Shown: positions 53,533 through 62,911, counted from the stretch's first letter. The stretch is 64,000 nucleotides of DNA from Methanoregula sp. (GCF_028712425.1 NZ_JAQTQD010000005.1:89607-153606), one strand, 5' to 3'. Made by a program: numbers and translations. The notes: generated by a model not told the origin, from the sequence alone.

Positions 53533-55449
53533 GTGCAAGTCTCTCAGCTGTTAATATTCCTGGTCCTTTTTCCACTGATTGCTGCATTTTTTTTGCTTTT
53601 TGCAAGAAAAAGCCTTGAGCGGAACTGGATCGTGAAACTGGCCGCACTCGCAATCGGTGCGGTCTCGCTCTGGCTCCTTGTTGCAGGGTTCGACAAGGGA
53701 ATGATGATGTTTGGTGTTTCCGGCAAAGCGCTGGATCTTGCCATGCTCGCAATCGAGCTGGTGATAGCGGTCTACCTGCTCTGGCTCGGCCTGAAACACA
53801 AGAAATATTCTGTCGTGATCCTGGTCGTGATCCAGGCAGCCCTGCTCCTCTGGTTCGAGCTGGCCTTCGGCCATACACTCGTCGAACTGCCCAACAACCT
53901 CTTCGTTGATCAGTTCTCCATCATCATGGCGATGATCATCGGGATTATCGGCAGCCTCATCTGCGTCTATGCCCTGGGCTACATGGAGATCTTCCACGAG
54001 CACCATAAGGAGATCGTGGACCGGCAGGGGATGTTCTTCTTTATTCTCTTTGTCTTCCTCTCGGCGATGTTCGGCCTGGTCTTCTCCAACAACCTGCTCT
54101 GGGTCCTCTTCTTCTGGGAGATCACGACGCTCTGTTCGTTCCTCCTCATCGGGTACTCGCAGACCACTGAGGCAACGAACAATGCGTTCCTCGCCCTTGC
54201 CATGAACATGCTGGGGGGGATTGCCTTTGTCGTTGCCCTGATCTACCTTGCGACCCTTGACCCATCCGGCCGGCTGCTGGAGCTTAGCACCCTGCTCAAA
54301 TCCGGATATGCTGTTGCCATCGTCCCTGCCGTCCTCATCTGTTTCGCCGGCCTGACAAAGGCCGCCCAGATGCCGTTCTCATCGTGGCTTGTGGGAGCAA
54401 TGGTTGCCCCCACGCCGGTCTCGGCGCTGCTGCACTCCAGCACCATGGTGAAAGCCGGTGTCTATATTATCGTCCGGTTTGCCCCGGTCCTGACCGGTAC
54501 GACCGAAGGGCTCATGATTGCCCTTGTCGGTGGCTTCACGTTCCTTTTGACGTCCTGCATGGCCATTTCCCAGAGCAATGCCAAGAAGGTGCTTGCCTAC
54601 TCGACCATTGCAAACCTCGGCCTTATCGTGGCCTGCGCCGGGGTCGGGACCTACAACCTCATGTGGGTGGCAATCCTGCTGATCATCTTCCATGCCATCG
54701 CAAAGTCGCTCCTCTTCCTCTGTGTCGGCACCGTTGAGCACCGGATCGGGAGCCGGGATATCGAGGACATGGGCGGCCTCATCGAGCGGATGCCCAAAAT
54801 GGCCGTCATGATGTTCATCGGCATGGCAGGCATGTTCCTTGCGCCGTTTGGTATGATCATCTCCAAGTGGGCGGCAATCGAGGCATTCATCCAGGCACCG
54901 TTCGGCCTCATCTTCATCATCATCCTTGCCTTTGGGGGTTCTGCCACCCTCTTCTTCTGGAGCAAGTGGATGGGAAAAATTATCTCGGTTATGCGCAACC
55001 AGGAGAACGTGGAGAAAACGGTCCCGCAGGATAAATATACTGTCCTCTGGATCCTGACTGCCCTTGTCGTCATCGTGGCCCTGATCTTCCCGCTCATCTC
55101 GTCCGTGCTCATTGAGCCGTATATCATGGATGTCTACGGGTACACAACCCGGCTTGCCGAGGCCAATATCATCATCATGCTGCTGATGCTCGGCCTCCTC
55201 ATGATCATGCCGTTCTCGATGTTGTTCGAGAGTAAAACACCCAGAATTGCCCCGCCCTACATGGGCGGCAGGACAACTGAAGGTGGCATGAAGTTCCATG
55301 GCTCCCTCGGGATGTCCCGCGACCTGGTGCTCTCCAACTATTACCTCCGTACCTACTTCGGTGAGGAGAAGCTCTTCATGGTAGGTGTCCTTGCATGCTG
55401 GGGCATCATCCTCATCGCGCTGGTCATGGTCGTGGGGGTGGTGCTATGA
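53533..55449 (+). CDS. echA: Ech hydrogenase subunit A (antiporter-like)
   Basis: A 638-residue polytopic protein homologous to NuoL/MrpA, with about 16 membrane helices. Proton-channel landmarks are FFWEITTLCSFLLIGYS (Glu in the fifth helix region) and LTKAAQMPFSSWLVGAMVAPTPVSALLHSSTMVKAG (Lys and loop). It is the ion-pumping subunit of the Ech energy-converting [NiFe] hydrogenase, which couples ferredoxin/H2 redox chemistry to ion flow. The GTG start is set by GGAGGGAGGG seven bases upstream. It overlaps echB (ATGA). Confidence 0.93.
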   Translation: MQVSQLLIFLVLFPLIAAFFLLFARKSLERNWIVKLAALAIGAVSLWLLVAGFDKGMMMFGVSGKALDLAMLAIELVIAVYLLWLGLKHKKYSVVILVVIQAALLLWFELAFGHTLVELPNNLFVDQFSIIMAMIIGIIGSLICVYALGYMEIFHEHHKEIVDRQGMFFFILFVFLSAMFGLVFSNNLLWVLFFWEITTLCSFLLIGYSQTTEATNNAFLALAMNMLGGIAFVVALIYLATLDPSGRLLELSTLLKSGYAVAIVPAVLICFAGLTKAAQMPFSSWLVGAMVAPTPVSALLHSSTMVKAGVYIIVRFAPVLTGTTEGLMIALVGGFTFLLTSCMAISQSNAKKVLAYSTIANLGLIVACAGVGTYNLMWVAILLIIFHAIAKSLLFLCVGTVEHRIGSRDIEDMGGLIERMPKMAVMMFIGMAGMFLAPFGMIISKWAAIEAFIQAPFGLIFIIILAFGGSATLFFWSKWMGKIISVMRNQENVEKTVPQDKYTVLWILTALVVIVALIFPLISSVLIEPYIMDVYGYTTRLAEANIIIMLLMLGLLMIMPFSMLFESKTPRIAPPYMGGRTTEGGMKFHGSLGMSRDLVLSNYYLRTYFGEEKLFMVGVLACWGIILIALVMVVGVVL

Positions 55450-56327
55450 TCCCTGAACCGTGGGCCGCCATCGTCAACGCGGTCATCTATCTCCTGCTGG
55501 CACCGGTTGTCGGCGGGCTCATCGCTGGTATCGATCGCAGGATCACGGCACGGATGCAGGGCCGGGTAGGGCCGCCGCTCCTCCAGCCCTTCTACGATGT
55601 GGGGAAGCTCTTCGAGAAGGAGAATCTTGTAGTAACGACGACCCAGAACTTCTATGTGCTGAGCTACCTCGTCTTCATGGCAGTGTCGGGAGCCCTGTTC
55701 TTCTCGGGCGGGGACATGCTGCTTGTGATCTTTGCGTTCACGCTCTCGCACATATTCCTCGTTCTTGGGGCCTATGCCGCGTTCTCCCCGTACAGCCATG
55801 TCGGGGCGGAACGCGAATTGATCCAGATCATCGCCTACGAACCGATGATCATCATCACGGCAGCGGGCATGTACATGGTCACGAAGAGCTTCTACGTGAG
55901 CGACATCGTGCAGTCCGCGGTACCGATCGTCCTCTACCTCCCGGGCGTCTTCATCGGGTACCTGATTGTCCTGACGATCAAGCTCCGGAAGTCCCCGTTC
56001 GATCTCTCGACCTCCCACCATGCGCACCAGGAGCTCGTGAAGGGCGTTACGACCGACTTCGCCGGCCCGAACCTGGCGAAGATCGAGATCGCCCACTGGT
56101 ACGAGTACGTCTTCCTGCTCGGGGTTGTATACCTGTTCTTCGGGTTCAACCCCCTGCTTGCGATAGCAGCGATCATCATCGCCTACTTCCTCGAGATCCT
56201 CATCGACAATACGACCTCAAGGGTCAAGTGGCAGATGACCCTGCGGAGCGCCTGGCTGGTTGCCGGTACCCTCGGTATCATCAACCTTGGTGTCCTGTAT
56301 TACCTCAGGATGGTGATCGTCCCATGA
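55446..56327 (+). CDS. echB: Ech hydrogenase subunit B (NuoH-like)
   Basis: A 293-residue membrane protein with about eight helices, homologous to NuoH/complex I ND1. DRRITARMQGRVGPPLLQPFYDVGKLFEKE and FSPYSHVGAERELIQIIAYEP match the quinone-chamber loops that in Ech form the interface between hydrogenase and membrane arm. The ATG at 55446 overlaps the echA stop. Confidence 0.93.
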   Translation: MIPEPWAAIVNAVIYLLLAPVVGGLIAGIDRRITARMQGRVGPPLLQPFYDVGKLFEKENLVVTTTQNFYVLSYLVFMAVSGALFFSGGDMLLVIFAFTLSHIFLVLGAYAAFSPYSHVGAERELIQIIAYEPMIIITAAGMYMVTKSFYVSDIVQSAVPIVLYLPGVFIGYLIVLTIKLRKSPFDLSTSHHAHQELVKGVTTDFAGPNLAKIEIAHWYEYVFLLGVVYLFFGFNPLLAIAAIIIAYFLEILIDNTTSRVKWQMTLRSAWLVAGTLGIINLGVLYYLRMVIVP

Positions 56328-56770
56328 GTTACCTCACCAAATCCCCCTGGATCCTCCATTACGACGCATCGTCCTGCAATGGCTGCGACATCGAAGTGCT
56401 CGCGGCACTCACTCCCGTTTACGATGTTGAACGCTTCGGCATCATCAATACCGGGAACCCCAAGCATGCTGACATCTTCCTTGTGACTGGCAGTGTCAAC
56501 GAACAGAACCGCGAGATCCTGAAGAATACCTATGACCAGATCCCCAATCCCAAGGTTGTCATCGCTGTCGGGATCTGTGCCTCTTCCGGGGGTATCTTCC
56601 GGGAGTGCTACAATGTCATGGGCGGGATCGACAAGGTCATTCCGGTCGATGTCTGGGTCCCGGGCTGTGCCGCCCGCCCCGAGTCAATCATCGACGGCGT
56701 GGTGAAGGCTCTTGGTATCCTGGAAGAGAAACGAAAGGCCATGAAGATACCGGCTGGTGATACAGCATGA
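56324..56770 (+). CDS. echC: Ech hydrogenase small subunit
   Basis: A 148-residue NuoB-like [NiFe] hydrogenase small subunit. Cysteines C18, C21 (SSCNGCD), C85 (GICASSGG) and C115 (PGCAARPE) bind the proximal [4Fe-4S] cluster. The ATG overlaps the echB stop and its stop overlaps the echD start. Confidence 0.94.
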   Translation: MSYLTKSPWILHYDASSCNGCDIEVLAALTPVYDVERFGIINTGNPKHADIFLVTGSVNEQNREILKNTYDQIPNPKVVIAVGICASSGGIFRECYNVMGGIDKVIPVDVWVPGCAARPESIIDGVVKALGILEEKRKAMKIPAGDTA

Positions 56771-57135
56771 AGCAGGAACAGACAATAATCCCCATCGAGG
56801 TCGGCAGGCTCATCGGGAGCGTGGAACAGTTCAGGAACGAGGGCTATCGCCTCGCCCAGATCGGCTGCACGAAGGTGGGCGACAATTCCTTTGAGATCAA
56901 CTACTCGTTTGACAAGGACTATGTCCTGCAGAACCTGCGGATCACTGTGACAGCGGAGACGGAAGTCCCGAGCATTACCGGCATGTACTGGGGGGCGTTT
57001 GTGTATGAGAACGAGATGCACGACCTCTTTGGGATCCAGGTGAAAGGCATCAACATCGATTTCAAGGGCACGTTCATCAGGACGGCGATCAGGTATCCGT
57101 TCGGTGTCTCGGTTGCAAAGGAGGAGAAGAAATGA
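56767..57135 (+). CDS. echD: Ech hydrogenase subunit D (NuoC-like)
   Basis: A 122-residue protein resembling the 30-kDa NuoC subunit. GMYWGAFVYENEMHDLFGIQVKGI (about 72-95) is the conserved core. It has no cofactor and helps to join large subunit and membrane part. It overlaps both neighbours by four bases. Confidence 0.92.
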   Translation: MKQEQTIIPIEVGRLIGSVEQFRNEGYRLAQIGCTKVGDNSFEINYSFDKDYVLQNLRITVTAETEVPSITGMYWGAFVYENEMHDLFGIQVKGINIDFKGTFIRTAIRYPFGVSVAKEEKK

Positions 57136-58211
57136 CCAAGCAGATCATCGTCCCCTTCGGGCCCCAGCACCCGGTGCTGCCCGAACCGATCCACCTCGAC
57201 CTTGTCCTCGAGGACGAGAAGGTTGTGGATGTCATCCCCTCCATCGGGTACATCCACCGGGGGTTCGAGAAGCTTGTGGAGAAGCGGGAGTTCACCGAGT
57301 ACGTCTTCATTGCCGAGCGCACCTGCGGGATCTGCAGCTTCATTCATGGTGCAACGTACTGCCAGGGTATCGAGCAGATTATGGGCATCCAGGTCCCCGA
57401 ACGGGCGAATTACCTCCGGACAATCTGGTCCGAGTACTCGCGTCTGCACTCCCACCTCCTCTGGCTCGGCCTCTATGCCGATTCTTTCGGCTTCGAGAAC
57501 CTCTTCATGAACGCGTGGCGGATCCGCGAGCGGATCCTTGACGTGATGGAACAGACCACAGGCGGCCGCGTTATCCAGGGATCCTGCAAGATCGGCGGGG
57601 TCCGGAAAGATATCTCCAATGCTAAACTCGCCGAGATGAACCGAGACCTTGACAGCATTAAACGGGAGATGGAGGAACTGACGACCGTCTTCCTCAAGGA
57701 CGACACGGTCATCCACCGGACGCGGAATGTGGGTGTAATCTCACGACAGGATGCCTTCCACCTCGGCGCTGTCGGGCCCACTGCCCGGGGCAGCGGTGTT
57801 GCCATTGACCTCAGAAAGACCGGCTATGGCGCCTACGGCGAGCTGGACTTCCCGGTAATCACGGACAGCTGTGGTGACTGCTATTCCCGTTGCCTTGTGC
57901 GGTGCAAGGAGCTCTTCACCTCCGTTGATATCATCCAGCAGGCCATTGCAAAGATCCCTGATGGCCCGGTCGATGTCAAGGTGACCGGTGCGCCAAACGG
58001 CGAGTTCTTCATGCGGGCCGAGCAGCCCCGGGGCGAGCTGGTCCACTACCTGAAAGGCAATGGCACCAAGTTCCTCATCCGGTCACGGATCCGGACCCCG
58101 ACCCTGACCAACATCCCGCCGCTCGTGAAGATGCTGCAGGGATGCGACCTTGCCGATGTGCCTGTTATCGTACTGTCGATTGACCCCTGCATCAGCTGCA
58201 CGGAGAGGTGA
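57132..58211 (+). CDS. echE: Ech hydrogenase large subunit
   Basis: A 359-residue [NiFe] hydrogenase large subunit. The nickel ligands are C65 and C68 (RTCGICSFIHG) and C353, C356 (DPCISCTER). Both CxxC pairs are present, so it should bind a Ni-Fe centre, unlike NuoD. Only three residues follow the last Cys, so no C-terminal processing by a maturation protease is expected, as in Ech of Methanosarcina. Confidence 0.94.
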   Translation: MTKQIIVPFGPQHPVLPEPIHLDLVLEDEKVVDVIPSIGYIHRGFEKLVEKREFTEYVFIAERTCGICSFIHGATYCQGIEQIMGIQVPERANYLRTIWSEYSRLHSHLLWLGLYADSFGFENLFMNAWRIRERILDVMEQTTGGRVIQGSCKIGGVRKDISNAKLAEMNRDLDSIKREMEELTTVFLKDDTVIHRTRNVGVISRQDAFHLGAVGPTARGSGVAIDLRKTGYGAYGELDFPVITDSCGDCYSRCLVRCKELFTSVDIIQQAIAKIPDGPVDVKVTGAPNGEFFMRAEQPRGELVHYLKGNGTKFLIRSRIRTPTLTNIPPLVKMLQGCDLADVPVIVLSIDPCISCTER

Positions 58212-58217
58212 TGTCCG

Positions 58218-58601
58218 ATGGGATTTTTTGAGATGACAAAGACAGCGCTCAGGACCGTACTGTCACGACCGGCCACCATCCTGTACCCTGCACAGGCAGC
58301 GAAGAGGACCCCGCTGACCCGCGGGCACATCATTTTTGACGGGAGCAAGTGTATCTCCTGCAGCATCTGCCAGCGGAAGTGCCCTGCGCAGGCAATCCTT
58401 CTCTCCAAGGAGGCGAAGAGCTGGCAGATCGACCGGTTCCGCTGCGTGATGTGCAGCTCGTGTGTGGATACCTGCCCGGCCAAGTGCCTCTCCATGGATC
58501 CGGTCTATACCGCGCCGGCTTCTGCGAAAGGTGTGGAGGTCTTCACCATTACCTACGTGAAGCCGCCCAAGCCCGAGAAGAAGGAAGAACCAATACAATA
58601 G
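58218..58601 (+). CDS. echF: Ech hydrogenase ferredoxin subunit (NuoI-like)
   Basis: A 127-residue polyferredoxin with two [4Fe-4S] sets: C45, C48, C51, C55 and C76, C79, C82, C86. These are the electron entry from soluble ferredoxin to the EchC cluster. Last gene of echABCDEF; a run of six T residues follows the stop. Confidence 0.94.
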   Translation: MGFFEMTKTALRTVLSRPATILYPAQAAKRTPLTRGHIIFDGSKCISCSICQRKCPAQAILLSKEAKSWQIDRFRCVMCSSCVDTCPAKCLSMDPVYTAPASAKGVEVFTITYVKPPKPEKKEEPIQ

Positions 58602-58606
58602 AACCC

Positions 58607-58612
58607 TTTTTT
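58607..58612 (+). terminator. Oligo-T terminator of the ech operon
   Basis: Six T residues five bases after the echF stop fit an archaeal terminator, separating ech from the next operon. Confidence 0.5.
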
Positions 58613-58701
58613 CAAAGCAGGCCCCCCGGTCCGATGGGACGGTAAGGGCAGTCAGATCCGGGCCGTGAGACGAATTCTTCAGGCCCCTCTCATTGAAAGA
58701 G

Positions 58702-58717
58702 TCCCCGGGCCCGGGGA
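58702..58717. promoter_or_regulatory. Perfect 16-bp palindrome
   Basis: TCCCCGGGCCCGGGGA is an uninterrupted palindrome about 20 bases before the TATA candidate at 58738. Location suggests an operator or activator site for the downstream module. Confidence 0.4.
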
Positions 58718-58737
58718 GCCTTTGATAAAAGCAGAAC

Positions 58738-58744
58738 CTTTATG
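58738..58744 (+). promoter_or_regulatory. Probable promoter of the second membrane module
   Basis: CTTTATG lies 73-79 bases before the first GTG at 58817. GATAAAAG at about 58723 is an alternative. Confidence 0.35.
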
Positions 58745-58816
58745 CCCTCCCCTGTGATATTGTCCCATTGTTAAGCACTGGTATCCTGTGACTCACCTTG
58801 GGGGGGACAGATTGAA

Positions 58817-59080
58817 GTGCCGGATCCTGATCTGCTGGTGATGACTGCGCTCGGATGCGCGACGATCGTGTCAGCGTTAATCGCGGTCATGCACGAAGAC
58901 CTGATCCGGTCTGTTGCTGCTTACGCGGTCTCCAGTGTCTGCCTTGCGGCGATCTTTTACCTGCTTTCCTCCCCCTTTGCAGCAGCACTCGAACTGACTG
59001 TCGGCGCCGGCCTTGTTGCCGTCCTGTTCCTGGTCGCGCTCATCCTTGCCGGCGGAGAAGCGGGGGAGGCCGGGACATGA
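58817..59080 (+). CDS. Small membrane subunit, MbhD/NuoJ-like
   Basis: An 87-residue protein with three predicted membrane helices. LIRSVAAYAVSSVCLAAIFYLLSSPFAAALELTVGAGLVAVLFLVAL resembles MbhD/MrpA-C-terminal and the first half of NuoJ, with the conserved Glu in ALELTVGAG. The GTG start has GGGGGGA upstream; ATG 58841 is an alternative. Its stop overlaps the next ATG. Confidence 0.78.
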   Translation: MPDPDLLVMTALGCATIVSALIAVMHEDLIRSVAAYAVSSVCLAAIFYLLSSPFAAALELTVGAGLVAVLFLVALILAGGEAGEAGT

Positions 59081-59319
59081 ACCATCGGTCGGTCCTGGGC
59101 CTGGCACTGTGTATCCTTTTTTTACTGGTTTTTATTCTTATTCTTGCATCGGGTATTGCTGCAGGACCGGTGGCATCTCCCGTCACGGCCAGTGCCGGGG
59201 ATGCGCTCTGGAAGGGACGCGCGTTCGAGGTGATCCTCCAGGGGATCATGATCCTGTCGGCGGTCATGTCCATCATCCTTCTGCTCGGACCAGGGCGTTC
59301 GCGGGGGGGACTTTCATGA
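59077..59319 (+). CDS. Small membrane subunit, MbhE/NuoJ C-terminal-like
   Basis: An 80-residue protein with two hydrophobic helices (about 6-28 and 50-70). By size, position and the segment RAFEVILQGIMILSAVMSIILLL it corresponds to MbhE, or the second half of NuoJ split as in some Fpo operons. It overlaps both neighbours by ATGA. Confidence 0.7.
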   Translation: MNHRSVLGLALCILFLLVFILILASGIAAGPVASPVTASAGDALWKGRAFEVILQGIMILSAVMSIILLLGPGRSRGGLS

Positions 59320-59624
59320 TCCTCACAGGCCTTGTCATTGGCGCCGGCCTTTTTGCCTGCGGGCTTGTCTGCCTTGTATCGCGCAGCCACCTCATCAAGA
59401 TGGTGATGGGGCTGGAGTTCCTCGGGAAAGGGATCAGCGTCTTCTTCATCCTTGGAGGATACGCGGCCGGTAACGTCGCAATCTCGCAGGCAGTCGTCTT
59501 CACCCTCATCGCCATCGAGGCCGTAGTGGCCGGCCTTGCGCTTGCCCTCGTTATTGTCCTGCGGCGCACCTGGAAGACCTTCGACTCCTCCGCTCTCCTT
59601 CGGCTGGACCGGGGTGAGCCGTGA
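59316..59624 (+). CDS. NuoK/MnhC/MbhG-like subunit
   Basis: A 102-residue protein with three membrane helices. HLIKMVMGLEFLGKGISVFF (about 25-44) carries the conserved Glu of NuoK and MnhC, and AVVFTLIAIEAVVAGLALALVIVLRR is also typical. The ATG overlaps the preceding stop. Confidence 0.85.
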   Translation: MILTGLVIGAGLFACGLVCLVSRSHLIKMVMGLEFLGKGISVFFILGGYAAGNVAISQAVVFTLIAIEAVVAGLALALVIVLRRTWKTFDSSALLRLDRGEP

Positions 59625-62600
59625 TGGCCGACGGACCCTGGATACTGCCGCTGATCGTGGGGATACCGTTCATCGCTACCTGCCTCATCATCCTGCTGGA
59701 CCGGCGGCCGGATGCCCGTGAGGGTGTTTCCCTTGTTTCCGCCATACTGACATTTACCCTCTGTCTCCTTGCACTCCCCTCGGCGTTCGCGCCCGCCCCG
59801 CTCTCGACACCGGCGTTTGCGGTCCTCCCGGGACTCTCCCTCCACCTTGCCGCGGATGCGCTCGGGCTGCTCTTTGCCTGCATAGCATCGGGGCTCTGGG
59901 TTGTCACAACGGTCTATAACATCGGCTACATGCGGAGCCGGAACGAGCATGCGCAGACGCGGTACTATGCCTGTTTTGCCATCACGATCGGTGCCGTGAT
60001 GGGGGTTGCGCTCTCCTCGAACCTCTTCTCGCTTTTTGTCTTCTACGAGATCCTCGCGATCGCGGCGTATCCCCTGGTGGCGCACGGCGAGACAAAAGAG
60101 GCGCTTGCCGCGGGACGGAAGTACCTGGTCTACACGCAGGCAGGCGGGGTTGCCATCCTCGCCGGCATGATGACCCTCCTCGGGATGGGGAGCTCGCTCG
60201 ATTTCATTGCCGGCGGGAACCCGGGTATCGCCCTCCTCTCGCCGGAGTTCGCCCGCATTGGGTTCCTCCTCCTGATGGGTGGATTCGGGGTCAAGGCGGC
60301 GCTCGTGCCGGTCCACGGCTGGCTCTCGAGCGCGATGGTTGCGCCCACGCCCGTCAGCGGGCTCCTCCATGCGGTTGCAGTTGTCAACACCGGTGTCTTC
60401 GGGCTGATGCGCCTGATGTGGGACCTGTACGGGCCCCGGCTGATGCTCGAGCTGGGCCTCCGGGACCTTGTTATTGCAATCGCAGTCATCACCATCATTG
60501 TCGGTGCGCTCCTCGCCCTGAGGCAGGACGACTTCAAACTCAGGCTCGCGTATTCAACGGTGAGCCAGCTCAGCTACATGGTCCTTGGGGCGGCAGTCCT
60601 CCTGCCGGCAGGACTGACCGTTGCAGCCGGTGGCTGGGGTGCTGCGGCCGTGATCGGGGCAGCCTATGCGTTCACGGCCCATGCATTTGGGAAGCTGACC
60701 ATGTTCTTTGTTGCCGGGGCCGTTGCGGTTGAGACCGGTAAAACAAAGATCTCCGAGCTTGACGGCCTCGGGAGGAAGATGCCCTGGGAATTTGCCGCTT
60801 TCACGCTCGCGACACTCTCGATGGCAGGTCTCCCCCCCATGGCCGGTTTCGTAGCGAAATGGTATCTCTCGCTTGGGATTGGTGCCGGGTACACCGGCGA
60901 GTGGTGGATCCTCACAATCCTGGTTGCAGCAAGCGTGCTGAACCTTGCCTATTTCCTGCCTGTGGTGATGCGTGCCTTCTTCCCGCCCTGCACGATTGAC
61001 ATCCCGGACGTGCGCTGGACTCTCCGCGTCCCGGTCATTGTGACGGCTGCCGGTGCCCTTGCCTGCGGGCTCTGGACGGTTGGTCCCTGGAGCCCCTTTG
61101 CTCTCTGCCAGCAGGTGGCAGCAGGGATAACAGGCAGTACCGCAGCCGTGGTATCGGGCACGCTCGTTATCGGGACTGCAATTCCGCCATTCCTGATCTT
61201 CTTCCTCGGTGCCCCGCTCGCCCTTCTCGCAACCGGTCGTGCGCGGCAGGTTATCCTTATCCTCATCGGTGCCCTTGCCCTTGCCGCAGTTCTCTTCCTG
61301 CCAGGGGGATACTTCTCCGGCCCCGTTGCCGGCGGAATCATGCAGTGGAACCTGCCGTTCATGGGATATACCCTCACCCTGCTCCGGGTGGACAGCCTCT
61401 CGTACCTCACTGGCGTGATCTTTGCGATCATCACCTTCCTTGCGATCCTGTACGCAGCGGCCTTCGCCCCGGCCCGCCTCCATCTCTATGCTCTCCTCTA
61501 CGCCGGGGCGTCGATGGGTGTGGTCTTTGCCGGCGACTGGATCACGCTCTTCTTCTTCTGGGAGGTCATGGCAATCACCTCCGCCTTCCTCATCTGGCAG
61601 GAAGCTGGTGAAGCCATCGGTGCGGGCTACCGCTACCTCCTCTTCCACGGGTTTGGCGGCACGCTGCTTGGAGCCGGCATTGCCCTGCTCTTCATCGGCG
61701 GTGGTTCTCCCATTGTCGGGCCCCTTGCCGGCATCCCCGATGTTACGTACCAGCTCTGGGCTTCGGTGCTCATCGTGCTCGGGATCGGCGTGAACCTTGC
61801 GTTCATCCCGCTCCATACCTGGCTGCCGGATGCCTACCCGCGGGCGCATATTGCCGCCAGTGTCTTCCTCTCCGTGTACACCACCAAGGCTGCCGTGTAT
61901 CTCCTTGCCCGTGCCCAGCCCGGCACGGAATACATCGCCTTCATGGGTGCCCTGATGGCAGTGTACGGCGTGGTGTTTGCGGTGTTCCAGAATGACATGC
62001 GCCGGCTCCTCTCGTACCACATCGTCTCGCAGGTCGGTTATATGGTTGCCGGGGTCGGGATCCTCGGGTGGCTGGGAGCCGCAAGTGCCACCGGGCAGCT
62101 CGGTCTTGACGGCGGCATGGCGCACGTCTTCAACCACATCCTGTACAAGGCCCTCCTCTTCATGGCCATTGGCGTTGTCATCTGGAAGACCGGCGAGAAC
62201 CTGCTGAGCCGGGTCGGGGGCCTGCAGAAGAAGATGCCCGTAACCGCCCTCGCCTTCTGGGTTGCTGCGTTCTCTATCGCCGGTGTCCCGCTTTTCAATG
62301 GTTTTGTCTCCAAGGGCATGGTCCTCGCCGCCGCGGAGCATACGAGCATCTGGCTCTGGGTTCTCCTGGAGATAGCCTCGTTCGGCACATTCCTGTCATT
62401 CCTGAAGCTGGGCTATTTCGCGTTCCTCCGCGATGGGGACTCGCAGGCATCCGATCCCCCGCTGCTGATGCAGGCTGCCATGCTCAGCGCCGCAGCCCTC
62501 TGTATCATCATCGGCATCTACCCGGCAGCCCTCTATGCCCTCCTTCCCTATCCCGTAACCTATGCCGCCTATGACCCGGCCCACGTGATCAGCGCAGTCG

Positions 62601-62911
62601 TTGTCCTGGGCGCTGCCGCAATCTTCTTCTTTACTGCCGGCAGGATCCTGCTCCGGCCGCACGACACCCGGCTGAAAGATGTAGATATTCTTTATCATGC
62701 AGCAGGCCGCGGGCTTGTTGCGTTTGCCGGCCGGCTCCGTGATGCCTTCGCGCTGGTGTATGAGGTGGCGACTGCAGGAACCCTCCTGCTCTTTACGGCA
62801 GGGAAGATAGCCATGGCATGGGAGAACCGTGACGTGAACCATGACATGGCCGTCTTCTTCGCAGTCGTTGTAGCCTTGGTGGGCATCATGCTTGTGGGGG
62901 TCGGGGTATGA
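59624..62911 (+). CDS. Fused double antiporter-like subunit (two NuoL/M/N domains)
   Basis: A 1095-residue polytopic protein with two complete antiporter-type modules in one frame. The first (about 1-480) has E142 (FVFYE) and K224 (GFGVKAALVPVHGW). The second (about 550-1010) has E647 (FFFWE), but the helix-7 Lys is replaced by N724 (GVNLAFIPLHTW). A conserved TTKAAVYLL follows. Ordinary subunits have about 480-620 residues. It may start at GTG 59621, one codon earlier. The stop overlaps the next ATG. A natural fusion is likely because no frame break is needed. Confidence 0.85.
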   Translation: MADGPWILPLIVGIPFIATCLIILLDRRPDAREGVSLVSAILTFTLCLLALPSAFAPAPLSTPAFAVLPGLSLHLAADALGLLFACIASGLWVVTTVYNIGYMRSRNEHAQTRYYACFAITIGAVMGVALSSNLFSLFVFYEILAIAAYPLVAHGETKEALAAGRKYLVYTQAGGVAILAGMMTLLGMGSSLDFIAGGNPGIALLSPEFARIGFLLLMGGFGVKAALVPVHGWLSSAMVAPTPVSGLLHAVAVVNTGVFGLMRLMWDLYGPRLMLELGLRDLVIAIAVITIIVGALLALRQDDFKLRLAYSTVSQLSYMVLGAAVLLPAGLTVAAGGWGAAAVIGAAYAFTAHAFGKLTMFFVAGAVAVETGKTKISELDGLGRKMPWEFAAFTLATLSMAGLPPMAGFVAKWYLSLGIGAGYTGEWWILTILVAASVLNLAYFLPVVMRAFFPPCTIDIPDVRWTLRVPVIVTAAGALACGLWTVGPWSPFALCQQVAAGITGSTAAVVSGTLVIGTAIPPFLIFFLGAPLALLATGRARQVILILIGALALAAVLFLPGGYFSGPVAGGIMQWNLPFMGYTLTLLRVDSLSYLTGVIFAIITFLAILYAAAFAPARLHLYALLYAGASMGVVFAGDWITLFFFWEVMAITSAFLIWQEAGEAIGAGYRYLLFHGFGGTLLGAGIALLFIGGGSPIVGPLAGIPDVTYQLWASVLIVLGIGVNLAFIPLHTWLPDAYPRAHIAASVFLSVYTTKAAVYLLARAQPGTEYIAFMGALMAVYGVVFAVFQNDMRRLLSYHIVSQVGYMVAGVGILGWLGAASATGQLGLDGGMAHVFNHILYKALLFMAIGVVIWKTGENLLSRVGGLQKKMPVTALAFWVAAFSIAGVPLFNGFVSKGMVLAAAEHTSIWLWVLLEIASFGTFLSFLKLGYFAFLRDGDSQASDPPLLMQAAMLSAAALCIIIGIYPAALYALLPYPVTYAAYDPAHVISAVVVLGAAAIFFFTAGRILLRPHDTRLKDVDILYHAAGRGLVAFAGRLRDAFALVYEVATAGTLLLFTAGKIAMAWENRDVNHDMAVFFAVVVALVGIMLVGVGV

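Noticed and set aside
55460..56770. 436-codon frame through echB and echC
   Set aside because: Its C-terminal third is the real EchC frame starting at 56324; the rest is an out-of-frame reading of echB, not a fusion.
60554..62341. 595-codon minus-strand frame in the double antiporter gene
   Set aside because: Antisense shadow of a membrane protein gene, giving an implausibly charged translation.
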